A stretch of 64,000 nt of DNA, taken from contig NZ_CP081006.1 in NCBI RefSeq assembly GCF_022317005.1, forward strand, positions 868,001 to 932,000, read 5' to 3'. A program made the position numbers and the translations under genes. Positions 32,218-40,804 of the stretch are shown here, in pieces. This stretch comes from Mycobacterium sp. IDR2000157661. GTDB lineage: Bacteria > Actinomycetota > Actinomycetes > Mycobacteriales > Mycobacteriaceae. Each line of letters begins with the position of its first letter. Position 1 is the first letter of the stretch. Below the pieces are notes generated by a model. That model was not told the origin of the DNA, made no database searches, and was given only the letters and a program-made list of their open reading frames with translations.

Positions 32218-32970
32218 GTGAAGCACGGCACCGGCCGTCGCCTGCCCGTTGTCACCAAACTGGCGGCAATCACCACAGCTGGTGCGTTGCTCGTGCAGTG
32301 CTCCGACCCGCCAGCGCCTCCCCGCGCCACCTCCTCGCCGAGCGCGGCCAGTAAGTCGCCGACCACTCAACCGCCTTCTTCGCCGCTGCCGGCCAATCCA
32401 TCACCCGCGCCTGCAGGAGTCCTGCCCGTCACGGCCGCTGAGCTCGGTGCTAGCTGGCGGCCCGGGTGCCCGCTCGAGCCGGCCCGGCTGAGACGAGTCG
32501 AGATCGATCACCTGGGAATGGACGCGCGGATCCACCGTGGGGAGCTGATCGTGCATGAAGATCTGGTGGCCGAGGTCATCGAGATCTTCGAGCGGCTTCG
32601 CGAAGTGGGGTATCCCATCGAGAAGATGCGCACGCCCGAGTACTACCCACGCGCCGACGACGAATTGTCCATGCGCGACAACAACACCTCGGCGTTCAAC
32701 TGTCGGGACATACCGGGAAGCGGCCAGTGGTCCCTGCACGCCTACGGCCGCGCCGTCGACATCAACCCTCTGCTCAACCCGTATATCGACAGCACGGGCG
32801 CGTTTCAACCCGCCAACGCCGCGCCCTACCTCGATCGCAACCGCATCGACCCGGGACTGCTGCACGACGGCGACCCCGCGGTACGGATCTTCACCGATCG
32901 TGGCTGGCGCTGGGGCGGCGACTGGCGAACCCCCAAGGACTATCAACACTTCGAGCGTCGTGACCGGTGA
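32218..32970 (+). CDS. Exported M15-family peptidase (D-alanyl-D-alanine carboxypeptidase-like)
   Basis: 250 residues. Signal sequence with a lipobox-like VQC, then a ~45-residue Ser/Pro linker. The catalytic part has SGQWSLHAYGRAVDINPL (SxHxxGxAxD zinc motif) and DYQHFE (final His). M15 enzymes trim stem peptides in the wall. AAGGAGAAA lies upstream; I take GTG 32218, though TTG 32215 is in frame. It is close to the mycobacterial group of extracytoplasmic M15 proteins with unusual linkers. Confidence 0.87.
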   Translation: MKHGTGRRLPVVTKLAAITTAGALLVQCSDPPAPPRATSSPSAASKSPTTQPPSSPLPANPSPAPAGVLPVTAAELGASWRPGCPLEPARLRRVEIDHLGMDARIHRGELIVHEDLVAEVIEIFERLREVGYPIEKMRTPEYYPRADDELSMRDNNTSAFNCRDIPGSGQWSLHAYGRAVDINPLLNPYIDSTGAFQPANAAPYLDRNRIDPGLLHDGDPAVRIFTDRGWRWGGDWRTPKDYQHFERRDR

Positions 32971-33034
32971 GTAATCACCACGCGAAAACCCGGATACGTC
33001 ATAGACCTACAAGTCCTGCCCTGACCCGCTGAAG

Positions 33035-33075
33035 TTGTTTCGATTGTTTCGATCGTCGGCATCCAGACGTACAAT
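33035..33075 (+). promoter_or_regulatory. Promoter with tandem operator repeats for the RES/Xre module
   Basis: TTGTTTCGA occurs twice head to tail (33035-33043, 33044-33052). TACAAT at 33070-33075 ends six bases before the ATG at 33082, fitting a leaderless transcript. Repeated operators are usual for autorepressing antitoxins. Confidence 0.55.
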
Positions 33076-33081
33076 GCACCT

Positions 33082-33596
33082 ATGACTGCCGTCGTTGCTC
33101 CGCTGGCTCGCGACCTGGCTGCGCGGGCACGAACAGACGCACGCTTCGCGCGGGTCCTCACCGCCCTGCTGGATGCGCCCACCTAACCGCAGGGCACCCT
33201 CGAACGCGTCGCCGCCCACAATCTGAACACCCAACGCCGTACCGCTCTGGTGCAGGACTTCGTCGAGGGTTCCCTGCCCACTCACGCCGTTCAGACGCTG
33301 CTGAGCCTTCGCACACGCAGGCCGTCCATCGACTGCGGACCCGCGGGAAGCTCATCGGCGCCGCCGTCGGAAACCAGACATGGTTCCCCGCTTGGCAATT
33401 CGATGATGACCGCGTCCGCTCAGACCTTCCGCAGATACTTGAACTGCTCGCCCGGTTCACCGCCGACCCGCTGGCCGCAGACCGCGTCATGCGTATCAGG
33501 CACGACGAGCTCGGCGATATGTCGATCGCAGAAGCGATACGCAAGCCGCAGACCGCCCAGACCGCGTGGCAGATGCTCACCGCTGTCGGTGCCTGA
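33082..33596 (+). pseudogene. Broken Xre/DUF2384-type antitoxin (MbcA-like)
   Basis: The frame from ATG 33082 is stopped by TAA at 33184-33186 after 34 codons but resumes with LERVAAHNLNTQRRTALVQD. A second lesion, a frame change near 33310-33320, is needed to reach GKLIGAAVGNQTWFPAWQFD and IAEAIRKPQTAQTAWQML, the DUF2384 part that contacts RES toxins. The last frame ends TGA 33594-33596 and overlaps the toxin GTG. Two independent lesions argue for real decay unless both are base-call errors. Confidence 0.75.
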
Positions 33597-34206
33597 CCTT
33601 CCGGCCGGCTACCTGGCTGCCTTACCGGATGACCGGCCGGTCGGATTACGCCGCCGTTCGGTGATCGCCGGCACCCAGATCTGGCGGGTGGAGGCCACGG
33701 CCCCAGCCGACTGGGAATGGGGCGGCTTTCCCACCCCGCGGTATCGTTTCGACCCGCGCTCGGGGACCTTCCGGACGCGTTACACGGGTGCCACGCTCGT
33801 CGGCGCATTCCGAGAGCGATACCGGTCGACCGGACTCGTCATCCCCGCCGACCACGAAACGCATCACCTGGTGCGATTGTCGGCTGCGCAGAATCTCCGG
33901 GTGCTCGACCTGCGGACGGAGGCAAACCTCGACGCCTTGGCCGTCGACGACCAGATCAGTGCTGGCCAGCACCCTGATGTCTGGGACACCTGCCATCGAC
34001 TGGCAGATGCTGTCCGGCACTGGTGGACCGACATCGATGCGATCGTCTACCGGTCGCGCACAACCCCGCAGACGTCTGCCAACTTCGCATTCTTTTCCGT
34101 CGACAAGTTCGACATCGAGTGCTGGCCAGTGGTGGATCGGACCGACACCATGACCGAGCTCGTGCTGCACGGTGACTTCACCGTTGGTTGGGACATCGCG
34201 CGGTGA
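33589..34206 (+). CDS. RES-domain toxin (MbcT-like)
   Basis: 205 residues from GTG 33589, overlapping the antitoxin stop by eight bases. IWRVEAT, PRYRFDP, TRYTG and FRERYRS give the conserved Arg/Tyr/Glu core of the RES fold. A later IVYRSR supplies the Ser. RES toxins such as MbcT and ParT degrade NAD or ADP-ribosylate a target. The frame is intact although the antitoxin is broken, so the protein may be inactive, silent, or held by another antitoxin. The NAD-salvage genes at 2.5-4.2 kb are far away and not obviously linked. Confidence 0.8.
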   Translation: MPDLPAGYLAALPDDRPVGLRRRSVIAGTQIWRVEATAPADWEWGGFPTPRYRFDPRSGTFRTRYTGATLVGAFRERYRSTGLVIPADHETHHLVRLSAAQNLRVLDLRTEANLDALAVDDQISAGQHPDVWDTCHRLADAVRHWWTDIDAIVYRSRTTPQTSANFAFFSVDKFDIECWPVVDRTDTMTELVLHGDFTVGWDIAR

Positions 34207-34241
34207 CGCGCAGCATCATGTCTCGCCGGTGACAGCACTTC

Positions 34242-34640
34242 TCATGCGCCTGGCATCACCTCGACCTGGCATCTGATGCGCGGTGCGCGCGCCAGACGTG
34301 CATCAGCGGTGACCAAGACGACGTCCAAAACCTCGGCGAGAGCAATGTATGCAGCGTCGTACGAGGTCACTGCGTGGCGCAACTCCCATATCCGCCCGAG
34401 CAGCGGCGTGTGAGGTGCGCGCCGCATCGGTAGGTCCGCGTGGTCAACCACCGCGGCGTTGGCTCGCCTGGCGGTCATCAGCTTCGCCGACACGTGACGA
34501 CGCCACACCGACAGCACCTCGAGGTCGATAAGTTCTGGCGCAGCCAGTGTCTCGTCGCCCAACCGATGCCGGGCCCGCTGTCCATCCGACCCGTCGTCGC
34601 CCAACGCAACAGCCAGCACACTCGCGTCAACGACGATCAC
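34242..34640 (-). CDS. vapC: VapC toxin, PIN-domain ribonuclease
   Basis: 132 residues from GTG 34640. The four PIN acidic positions are visible: VDAS (Asp5), LIDLEVLS (Glu), TSYDAAY (Asp) and VTADARLA (Asp), which hold Mg2+ for RNA cleavage. The reading frame overlaps the end of vapB by 14 bases. The longer frame from 34670 is not needed. VapC toxins cut specific tRNAs or rRNA; the target is not predictable. Confidence 0.9.
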   Translation of the reverse strand: MIVVDASVLAVALGDDGSDGQRARHRLGDETLAAPELIDLEVLSVWRRHVSAKLMTARRANAAVVDHADLPMRRAPHTPLLGRIWELRHAVTSYDAAYIALAEVLDVVLVTADARLARAPRIRCQVEVMPGA

Positions 34641-34857
34641 GTTCGGCCCGAACGTGGCGCGCCGCCGCATCGAACGTCACAGTTCCACCTTTGCGCGACG
34701 CAGCGCGCTCCATAACCTCCTCGGCCGTCGGCTGACTCGCCTCGGCGATCAGCCGGCTTCGTAGGTACTCCTGCAGCGACTGGTGTGCGCGCGCCGCGCG
34801 CTCTCGCAAAACTCGATGAGTGTCCTCGGGGACATCTTTGATCTGCACGCTGGGCAT
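34627..34857 (-). CDS. vapB: VapB antitoxin, FitA-like ribbon-helix-helix
   Basis: 76 residues. The start (PSVQIKDVPEDTHRVLRERA, then HQSLQEYLRSRL) is the FitA-type ribbon-helix-helix DNA-binding domain; the C-terminal part (TAEEVMERA, then TVTFDAA) would wrap the toxin. It neutralises VapC and represses the operon. The ATG is embedded in the first of three operator-like palindromes, and CATTAT lies six bases upstream, consistent with a leaderless mRNA. Confidence 0.88.
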   Translation of the reverse strand: MPSVQIKDVPEDTHRVLRERAARAHQSLQEYLRSRLIAEASQPTAEEVMERAASRKGGTVTFDAAARHVRAERDRR

Positions 34858-34884
34858 GGCGCCATAATGGCGCCAGTGGCGCCA
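34857..34884. promoter_or_regulatory. vapBC operator: three TGGCGCCA palindromes
   Basis: Perfect copies at 34857-34864, 34868-34875 and 34877-34884 span the vapB start and the -10-like CATTAT (minus strand, 34864-34869). VapB binding here would block RNA polymerase directly. Confidence 0.7.
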
Positions 34885-34908
34885 TTTCGCAAGCTGCGCT
34901 GGCGGCCG

Positions 34909-35340
34909 TCACCCACCGAGCATGCTCGTCACATCGGTGCCGACCGTCGCGCCGTCCCTGCGGTGATCGGTCATGGTGCCGCACTGCCCGCACACCTGAA
35001 CCGAACCCCGCGCCTCGCCCCCGCAGGCCCGGCCGATCACCGCCATCACCGAGTCCGTGTGGACGACGACACCGAACGGGCAGCTGCCCGGCGGCGGCCC
35101 GTCGGACCAGCCGTGCGCCACCATCGCCGCCGCGATCTGTGCGCAAACCGCTTCCGGCGCAACCTCTTCCGGGAGCCCAAAGCTCATGTCCAGCCGCCCG
35201 CGATACGGCGGCTCCCCTTGGTCGTTGCACGACTCGAAGGTGAACGCGCCGGTGACATCGGCCAGGCCGGCCACCCGGACGATGTCCCTCGCCGCGTCGA
35301 CCACCTGCGCCATCGCCTCGGCGTCCGTCAATCGCTTCAC
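34909..35340 (-). CDS. Hypothetical mycobacterial protein coupled to a DUF1023 hydrolase
   Basis: 143 residues from GTG 35340, which overlaps the TGA of the upstream hydrolase as GTGA. No signal peptide or lipobox. FESCNDQGEPPYRGRLDMSF, then HGWSDGPPPGSCPFG and RACGGEARGSVQVCGQC suggest a small compact domain with several cysteines, two as CGQC near the end. I know this arrangement only from uncharacterised actinobacterial genes next to DUF1023 proteins. Cotranslation implies a shared role. Confidence 0.65.
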   Translation of the reverse strand: MKRLTDAEAMAQVVDAARDIVRVAGLADVTGAFTFESCNDQGEPPYRGRLDMSFGLPEEVAPEAVCAQIAAAMVAHGWSDGPPPGSCPFGVVVHTDSVMAVIGRACGGEARGSVQVCGQCGTMTDHRRDGATVGTDVTSMLGG

Positions 35341-36674
35341 GGCGCCTCCCCGTCGAGCATCGCGCGGCGGCGGGCCGCCTCCGGGTCGATGTATGCCGGC
35401 GTCCCCGGAATCCGACTGTCGATGCGCGGCAGTCGGATTCGGCCACCCCACGGCAGGGTCACCTCGCGCGGTGTCGTCACCCGCGGTTGGCGTCGGCCCT
35501 GCGCGACCAGTCCTTCGCGCTCCAGCGCCGCGCCGTCCCCCGTGACGATGTGCACCATGCTGCGCAGCGCCTCGCCGCCGAGGTTGTAGTAGTGCGAATG
35601 GTCGCCGAAGTCCAGCACGTCGGCCCCCGTCGCCTCCGCCTTGAACCGGATTGAGCCGAAGCCCTCGCCCGCCGGGTCCGCCCCCAGCCCGGCGTCCGGG
35701 CCGAACGGCTGGCCCAGGGCATCGTTGAGGAAGTCCGGCACACTGCCCGACACCCCGATCCAGCTGATCGGATCCGTCGACGCCGCGCCGACGTACACCT
35801 CGCTGTCGACACCGAAGTCTGCCGCACTGCGCGCCACGTCGGTGCCCGGACTGCCCAGCAGCACCGCATCATTGGCCCGCATGCCGCTACGCGCGAACGC
35901 ATCCGCGACGGTCGTCGCCCCGTACGAATGCCCGATCACCGTCACGTGCGGCAGGCCCGCGTGGGTCACCCACAAGCCGTTGACATCCTCGGCCAAGCGC
36001 TCCCCTCCGACGCGGGCCAGCACCGGCGCGGCGATCCCGCGGTCGGTGTAGTCGTCCGGGGTGTCGTAGCCCATCCAGGAGATCACCGACGTCGCCTCGC
36101 CGGGCCGGGCGATCAGCGACTGGTCGTAGAGGTTGATCGCCGCGTCGTGCCCGGCCGACAACCACCCGCCCGCCACGCTGCTGCCGGCGCCGGGCACGAC
36201 CACCGCGACGTGGTCGGCCTCGTCGGGGTCGCCGATCGCGATCGCCGCCCGCCCCTGTCCGATGAACGTCGCCGGGTCGTAGGCCCACAGCAGCACCGGC
36301 CGCGGGTTGCCGGGGTCGGACCCCTGATGCCGCGCCAACCCTCGTCGGGTCTGCTCCGCGTTGCGGTACCGCAGCACGTCTCGGCTCGAAAGACTATATC
36401 GCTCAGGGCCTTCCAAGGCATCGGCCACCGGTGCAGCGTTCTCGACCCGGGCGAGGTCGTCCTCCACGACCGCCCGGTTCACCCGGTCCCGTGCGGCGGC
36501 CGGAACGCCGTTGAGATTGCCCAGCCGCGCCGGATGCTCGGCGATCAGCCGTTCCCGCTCCCGCTGGTCGAGCGCGCTCCACCACGCGTGGACATCCCGG
36601 GCGCTGCTCCCGGGCGGTGGCAGCGCAACGTCGCCGGTCGGGGCGGCCGGCGGCGGTGACGGATCGACTGGCAT
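35337..36674 (-). CDS. DUF1023 alpha/beta hydrolase
   Basis: 445 residues. The catalytic domain in the second half has VVPGAGSS, the nucleophile elbow GHSYGAT, a following GSPGTDVARSA and DHSHYYN near the end. This is the pattern of the actinobacterial DUF1023 (PF06259) hydrolases, many of which sit near ESX or WXG-type genes. The first ~130 residues are helical and polar (AWWSALDQRERERLIAEHP), a feature of the family. ATG 36674 lacks a clear ribosome-binding site, so the true start may be upstream. Confidence 0.85.
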   Translation of the reverse strand: MPVDPSPPPAAPTGDVALPPPGSSARDVHAWWSALDQRERERLIAEHPARLGNLNGVPAAARDRVNRAVVEDDLARVENAAPVADALEGPERYSLSSRDVLRYRNAEQTRRGLARHQGSDPGNPRPVLLWAYDPATFIGQGRAAIAIGDPDEADHVAVVVPGAGSSVAGGWLSAGHDAAINLYDQSLIARPGEATSVISWMGYDTPDDYTDRGIAAPVLARVGGERLAEDVNGLWVTHAGLPHVTVIGHSYGATTVADAFARSGMRANDAVLLGSPGTDVARSAADFGVDSEVYVGAASTDPISWIGVSGSVPDFLNDALGQPFGPDAGLGADPAGEGFGSIRFKAEATGADVLDFGDHSHYYNLGGEALRSMVHIVTGDGAALEREGLVAQGRRQPRVTTPREVTLPWGGRIRLPRIDSRIPGTPAYIDPEAARRRAMLDGEAP

Positions 36675-36762
36675 GGCGACACGTCGAACGTACCGCCCGG
36701 ATGCGACGGCGGCGGCGGGGTACCCGGAAGCTCGACGCCCATTCCGGCCGGCCGACCCCGAG

Positions 36763-36907
36763 CGGACGCCACCAGTTCCCGGTCCGCGGCCGTCGCGCCG
36801 CCGAGAGGCTCGGGCCGCGCATCGTCGTCGTCGGCCGGCCCGGCACCGACCTACGTCCTGCGCGCACCCGAGATCGAAGGCATGTTCATCGAAGACCTCG
36901 CCGCCGT
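36763..36907 (+). pseudogene. Scar of an alpha/beta hydrolase related to the 30861-31790 gene
   Basis: One frame reads GRHQFPVRGRRAAER, then IVVVGRPGTDL, paralleling GRRQFPLLGRRAAEK and VVLVARPGTGL of the intact hydrolase. Another frame gives APEIEGMFIEDLAAV, paralleling DPEMEGMFIDDLVLV. About 120 codons that separate these blocks in the intact gene, including the catalytic Ser, are deleted. It fills much of the 273-bp gap before the DUF309 gene. Confidence 0.65.
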
Positions 36908-36947
36908 CGCCGAGGTGCTGGACGTACTCGCCGCCTACGTTGGAGGC

Positions 36948-37427
36948 ATGGCCGCACGGGACCGCGATGAATCGGGTCGGCCGCAGAACGCCCGTCCCCG
37001 CGACGCGCTGGGCCGACCCCTGCCGAAGGGCAGCGTGGGCGTTCCGCGCATCCCCGAGGACCTGGAGCTACCGCCGGCCGAGAGCCTCGCCTACGCCCAG
37101 GACCTGCTGGACCGCGGACTGGCGTTCAACGCCCACGAGGTCCTCGAAGCCGCCTGGAAGACCGGACCCGACGACGAGCGGGCGCTGTGGCAGGGCCTGG
37201 CCCAACTCGCCGTCGGCATCACCCACGTCCAGCGGGGAAATCACCAGGGAGCCCTGCGCCTGTTGCAGCGCGCGACGGACCGCCTCGCCGACCACGACCA
37301 GCCGCCACCACATGGCATCGACCTCGCCGGCCTGATCGACTGGGCCAATGCCCTGATCGACGACCTCGCCGCCGGGGCACAGATCACGCCATATCGCCTG
37401 CACCCCCGGCTCGTCGCCTCTGGGTGA
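36948..37427 (+). CDS. DUF309 protein
   Basis: 159 residues from ATG 36948. The core LLDRGLAFNAHEVLEAAWK, then ERALWQGLAQLAVGITHVQR and GALRLLQRA is the DUF309 four-helix fold with its conserved FxAHExxE-x-x-W and QGLIQLA-like motifs. A Glu/His cluster could bind metal. The biochemical role of the family is unknown. The frame is open further upstream only because it crosses the hydrolase scar. Confidence 0.85.
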   Translation: MAARDRDESGRPQNARPRDALGRPLPKGSVGVPRIPEDLELPPAESLAYAQDLLDRGLAFNAHEVLEAAWKTGPDDERALWQGLAQLAVGITHVQRGNHQGALRLLQRATDRLADHDQPPPHGIDLAGLIDWANALIDDLAAGAQITPYRLHPRLVASG

Positions 37428-37481
37428 CGGCACCTCGCCGAACCGCCACGCGAAAAGCCATACGGCCCATAGGTTGAAGCC

Positions 37482-39770
37482 ATGTCGCTTCTCGACCTCG
37501 CGCTGCTGCCGATCCGGATCGGGCTCGGCGTCGCCGACACCGTGATCAGGGCCGTCACCCCGCAAGCGCCTGCCCCACCGTCGGACCTGCGCGTCATCAA
37601 CGGGATGCCCGAAGGCGTACCGGCGGCCGCCCTGCAGCCCGAACCGAAACTGCCCACCCCCAACGGCTGGCCGTTCGGCGAGGACTTCCCCCGCACCTGC
37701 GGCACCGGCCGCTTCGCCGGCGGCGCGGTCTTCTGGACCGACTTCGTCTACGACGACCACGGCGCGTTCGGCGTCCCGGTCGACATCCCCACCGGCGGGC
37801 TGGTCCCGCCGCGCGGCACCTACGTCTATCCCGACGGCCCCGCGGCCCGCAACGGCGCCGACATCTTCCGCGTCGCGATCGGCCTGACCGAGACCCACAC
37901 CTGGTGGCGGGTCGACTGGAACACCCTGCTCGACCCGTCGATCCCCGTCGCGTGCTTCACCTTCGACACCCATCGCGGCCGCGCTCCCACCAATGACTGG
38001 CCGGCCAACGCGGGCGTCACCTCGGCCGGTATCGACTCCGCGCTGCTGATCTCGGCGCAAGGCGCCTGGCTGCGGGATCTCGCGACGAACGCGTCGGTCC
38101 TGGTCGAGTACGAGGTCGACATGCGATCGCGCTCCTTCCTCGCCCGGATACCTCGCGAACGAGCCCAGCCCACCGGCACCTGGACCGTGCGCCTCGCCGC
38201 CGGGTTGGCCAACGACGCCGGCGACGGGTTCGCCGACGTTCCGCTCTCCCGCGGCGCGCGGCCCGGCCAACCCAACGTCTACAACGTCGCCTTCCGCACC
38301 CACCGGCAGGAGAAGGCGCGCCTGAACTTCTGGTCCGACGAGGCGCAGGCCGAAGCGCTGTCCGACGGCGACATCACCGAGTTCTCGCTCGCGGTGCCGT
38401 GGGACCAACTGGCCGCGGGCCTCACCACCGCCGAGCCGATCGTCACGGGCACCTCCACCCGGTGGTATGTCTCGTCGATCGAACTGGGCCAGGGCGTCGC
38501 CCCGACCAACATCTTCAGCACCGACCCGCAGTTCCTGGGCCGGGTGCAGCCCTACTCGGTGTGCCTGCCGTCGACCTACTCGCCCGGCCGCCGACTGCCG
38601 CTGACGCTACTACTGCATTCACTTGCGTTGGGGCAGAACCAGTTCGCCGCCATCGACCCGCGTCTGCTGCACCAGGTGTGCGAGGACCGGGAGTCGGTGG
38701 TGGTGACGCCGCTGGCCCGCGGACCGTCGTGCTGGTACTTCGACGAGGGCGAGCTCGACGTGTGGGAGGTGTGGGCACGGGTCGCCGAACAGCTCGGCAC
38801 CGACCCCGACCGCACGGTGATCTCGGGCTACTCGATGGGCGGCTATGCCGCATACAAGCTGGGGCTGACGTACCCGGAGGTGTTCGCCCAGGCCGTCGTG
38901 TTGGCCGGGCCGCCGGTGTGCGGGGTGCGGCTGCTGCCCGACGTCGACATCCCCGGCGACCTCGACCCGAACTCGGCCTGCGCCCGCGCCGGCGACACCT
39001 GGGAGCTGCTGCCCAACGGGCGGTGGCTGCCGTTCGTCATCGCCCACGGCGTGCTCGACCAACTGGTGCCGATCACCTCGGTGCTGTCGCAGGTCCTCGA
39101 ACTGGACCGGCTGGGCTACCGCTACCGGTTCACCGTCTACCCCTTCGAGGACCACATCTCGTGGGTGTTGGAGGACGAGTTCGACGATCCGATCTCACAG
39201 ATGGGCACCGGCTACCGCCAGGGCGACCCCGGCCACATCACGTACGGCTGGTACCCCGAGCTGGTGCGGCCCGACCTCGGCCTTGGGCCGCAACGGGTTT
39301 GGTGGTTGTCGGACCTGGCCGCCGATCCGGCCGCGGCCGGCAGGCGCGGGGCGATCGCCTCCGTCGACGCGCGGTCGTATGCACGCCCGGATCCGACGCG
39401 CACGATCCGGCGCCGCCGCGGCGTCGAACCCGACCTCGACGAACCCGGCCTCTACACCGAACTCGAGTGGCGCATCGGGCCGGCCGTCGAGCCGATGCCG
39501 TTCCTGACGCTCAGCCTGTCCGCTGTGGCGCACGTGACCGTCGACGTCGCCCGCGCCGGCCTCGCCGACCTGGCCGCCTCGAGCATCGACGTCTCCACAG
39601 ACACCCCCGTCCGGGTGAAGCTCGCCGCCGTGCCGCCGGACACCGCCGTTCTTCTCGACGGTGAGCCGGCCGGCCCGCTGGTTGCGGTGCCGATCGGACG
39701 CCACACCATCACGCTCACCGCCGCGACCGTGCCCTCCCGCGAGGTGGTGACCGCGCTGCTGCGGCGATGA
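37482..39770 (+). CDS. Large alpha/beta hydrolase with N- and C-terminal beta domains
   Basis: 762 residues. The first ~330 residues look like a glucodextranase/CBM9-like beta domain (LNFWSDEAQAEALSDGD, then FSLAVPWDQL). A hydrolase core of ~230 residues contains PLTLLLHSLALGQNQ, the nucleophile motif GYSMGGYAAYKLG, and a HGVLDQLVPI / FEDHISW acid-His pair. The C-terminus is beta-rich. The GYSMGG and the prolyl-oligopeptidase-like layout suggest an esterase or peptidase. No classical signal peptide is seen; the first helix (LLDLALLPIRIGLGVAD) is amphipathic. Confidence 0.75.
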   Translation: MSLLDLALLPIRIGLGVADTVIRAVTPQAPAPPSDLRVINGMPEGVPAAALQPEPKLPTPNGWPFGEDFPRTCGTGRFAGGAVFWTDFVYDDHGAFGVPVDIPTGGLVPPRGTYVYPDGPAARNGADIFRVAIGLTETHTWWRVDWNTLLDPSIPVACFTFDTHRGRAPTNDWPANAGVTSAGIDSALLISAQGAWLRDLATNASVLVEYEVDMRSRSFLARIPRERAQPTGTWTVRLAAGLANDAGDGFADVPLSRGARPGQPNVYNVAFRTHRQEKARLNFWSDEAQAEALSDGDITEFSLAVPWDQLAAGLTTAEPIVTGTSTRWYVSSIELGQGVAPTNIFSTDPQFLGRVQPYSVCLPSTYSPGRRLPLTLLLHSLALGQNQFAAIDPRLLHQVCEDRESVVVTPLARGPSCWYFDEGELDVWEVWARVAEQLGTDPDRTVISGYSMGGYAAYKLGLTYPEVFAQAVVLAGPPVCGVRLLPDVDIPGDLDPNSACARAGDTWELLPNGRWLPFVIAHGVLDQLVPITSVLSQVLELDRLGYRYRFTVYPFEDHISWVLEDEFDDPISQMGTGYRQGDPGHITYGWYPELVRPDLGLGPQRVWWLSDLAADPAAAGRRGAIASVDARSYARPDPTRTIRRRRGVEPDLDEPGLYTELEWRIGPAVEPMPFLTLSLSAVAHVTVDVARAGLADLAASSIDVSTDTPVRVKLAAVPPDTAVLLDGEPAGPLVAVPIGRHTITLTAATVPSREVVTALLRR

Positions 39771-39787
39771 CCCTCGGGAGTCGACTA

Positions 39788-40186
39788 TCAGACCTTCTCG
39801 CGTGCGGCCGAGATCGACGCGGCCAAGCGCTCGACCGCGGCGGTCAGCGCCCACAACGCCTGGGTGTCCGGATGCGGTTTCGGTGCCTCGGCCGCGCCGG
39901 TGTCGACGGCATGCCGGCCGCCGGTCGGGCGCGCGATCGTGGACTCCGTGCGGTGCTCGCGTCGCCACCTGTTCGCCGACCCGACATGAAAGCCGCATTC
40001 GTCCCAGCGCAGCGACCCCGTCCCGTCGGCATCCGGCAGGCCGACGTGCTCACCGCGGTGTCCGCCGTCGAGCGTGCAGCGTTGCATCGACGCCACCTCG
40101 TTGCCTCCCAGCCATCTCTGAAGCGACTGCCTGAGCGGCTCGTGCAGGAACACCGTGGCACGGCACTGTTCCACGTTCATTGGCAT
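39788..40186 (-). CDS. Short hypothetical protein with Cys/His motif
   Basis: 132 residues from ATG 40186. CTLDGGHRGEHVG, then RWDECGFHVG gives a C-x-x-x-x-G-H-x-x-x-H pattern that recurs in small actinobacterial hypotheticals and may bind zinc. The C-terminal 50 residues are Ala-rich and helical. GAGG precedes the ATG closely. It converges with the large hydrolase. Moderate confidence that it is expressed. Confidence 0.5.
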   Translation of the reverse strand: MPMNVEQCRATVFLHEPLRQSLQRWLGGNEVASMQRCTLDGGHRGEHVGLPDADGTGSLRWDECGFHVGSANRWRREHRTESTIARPTGGRHAVDTGAAEAPKPHPDTQALWALTAAVERLAASISAAREKV

Positions 40187-40368
40187 ACCTCGGATGGCGA
40201 TTGCGAGCCCATAGCGTGTCGTGCAGTAGGCGCACGGGTTCAGTCCCGCGCCCAGCGGTATGAAAGTGAAACCGAGACGTGACGTCTCCGCGCCGACGTC
40301 ACGCGCAACATCTCGGTTTGTCCGGGGCGCGATTGTGGGTAATCCGCGCGAACGGGGAGGTGGGGCGA

Positions 40369-40797
40369 ATGCGGATCCGAGGGCTGGGCCTGGCGACGAC
40401 GCTGTCGGCGGTCGCTTTCTGCGCGGGCTGCGGGCTCATCGGGTCGACGCCGAGCGAACCGGAAGCCCAAGCCGGCGAGATCACCGTCGACGGCAGCACT
40501 TATGAGACCCAGTCGGTGGAGTGCACACAGATCAAGTGGGACCTGACCATCGACGCCACCGCCGAAACGGGAAGCGCCGAGGCTTTCCTCGTTCTGGGCG
40601 GCACTCAGCCGGAAGTGCGAACGGTGAACATCGAGAACGTCAACGAGGTGACCGCCGTCGCCGGTGGCCAACTCGGCGAGGCCGAGGCCACCACCAACGG
40701 CAACGTCTACACGATCACCGGCACCGTCGTCGGATCCGATCCCGCCAACCCGGGCCGGTCGCGCACGATGCCGTTCGAGATCAAGGCACCGTGCTGA
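40369..40797 (+). CDS. LpqH-family (19-kDa-antigen-like) lipoprotein
   Basis: 142 residues from ATG 40369, preceded by GGGGAGG. Signal peptide with lipobox FCAGC. The mature part (VDGSTYETQSVECTQIKWDL, then MPFEIKAPC) has the conserved pair of cysteines and the repeated small beta domain of LpqH/LpqT-like mycobacterial surface lipoproteins. These are TLR2-active envelope proteins of uncertain physiological role. Confidence 0.8.
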   Translation: MRIRGLGLATTLSAVAFCAGCGLIGSTPSEPEAQAGEITVDGSTYETQSVECTQIKWDLTIDATAETGSAEAFLVLGGTQPEVRTVNIENVNEVTAVAGGQLGEAEATTNGNVYTITGTVVGSDPANPGRSRTMPFEIKAPC

Positions 40798-40804
40798 GCC
40801 CGCG

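Noticed and set aside
37068..38408. 446-codon minus-strand frame
   Set aside because: Shadow of the DUF309 and large hydrolase genes; no recognisable motif and skewed composition.
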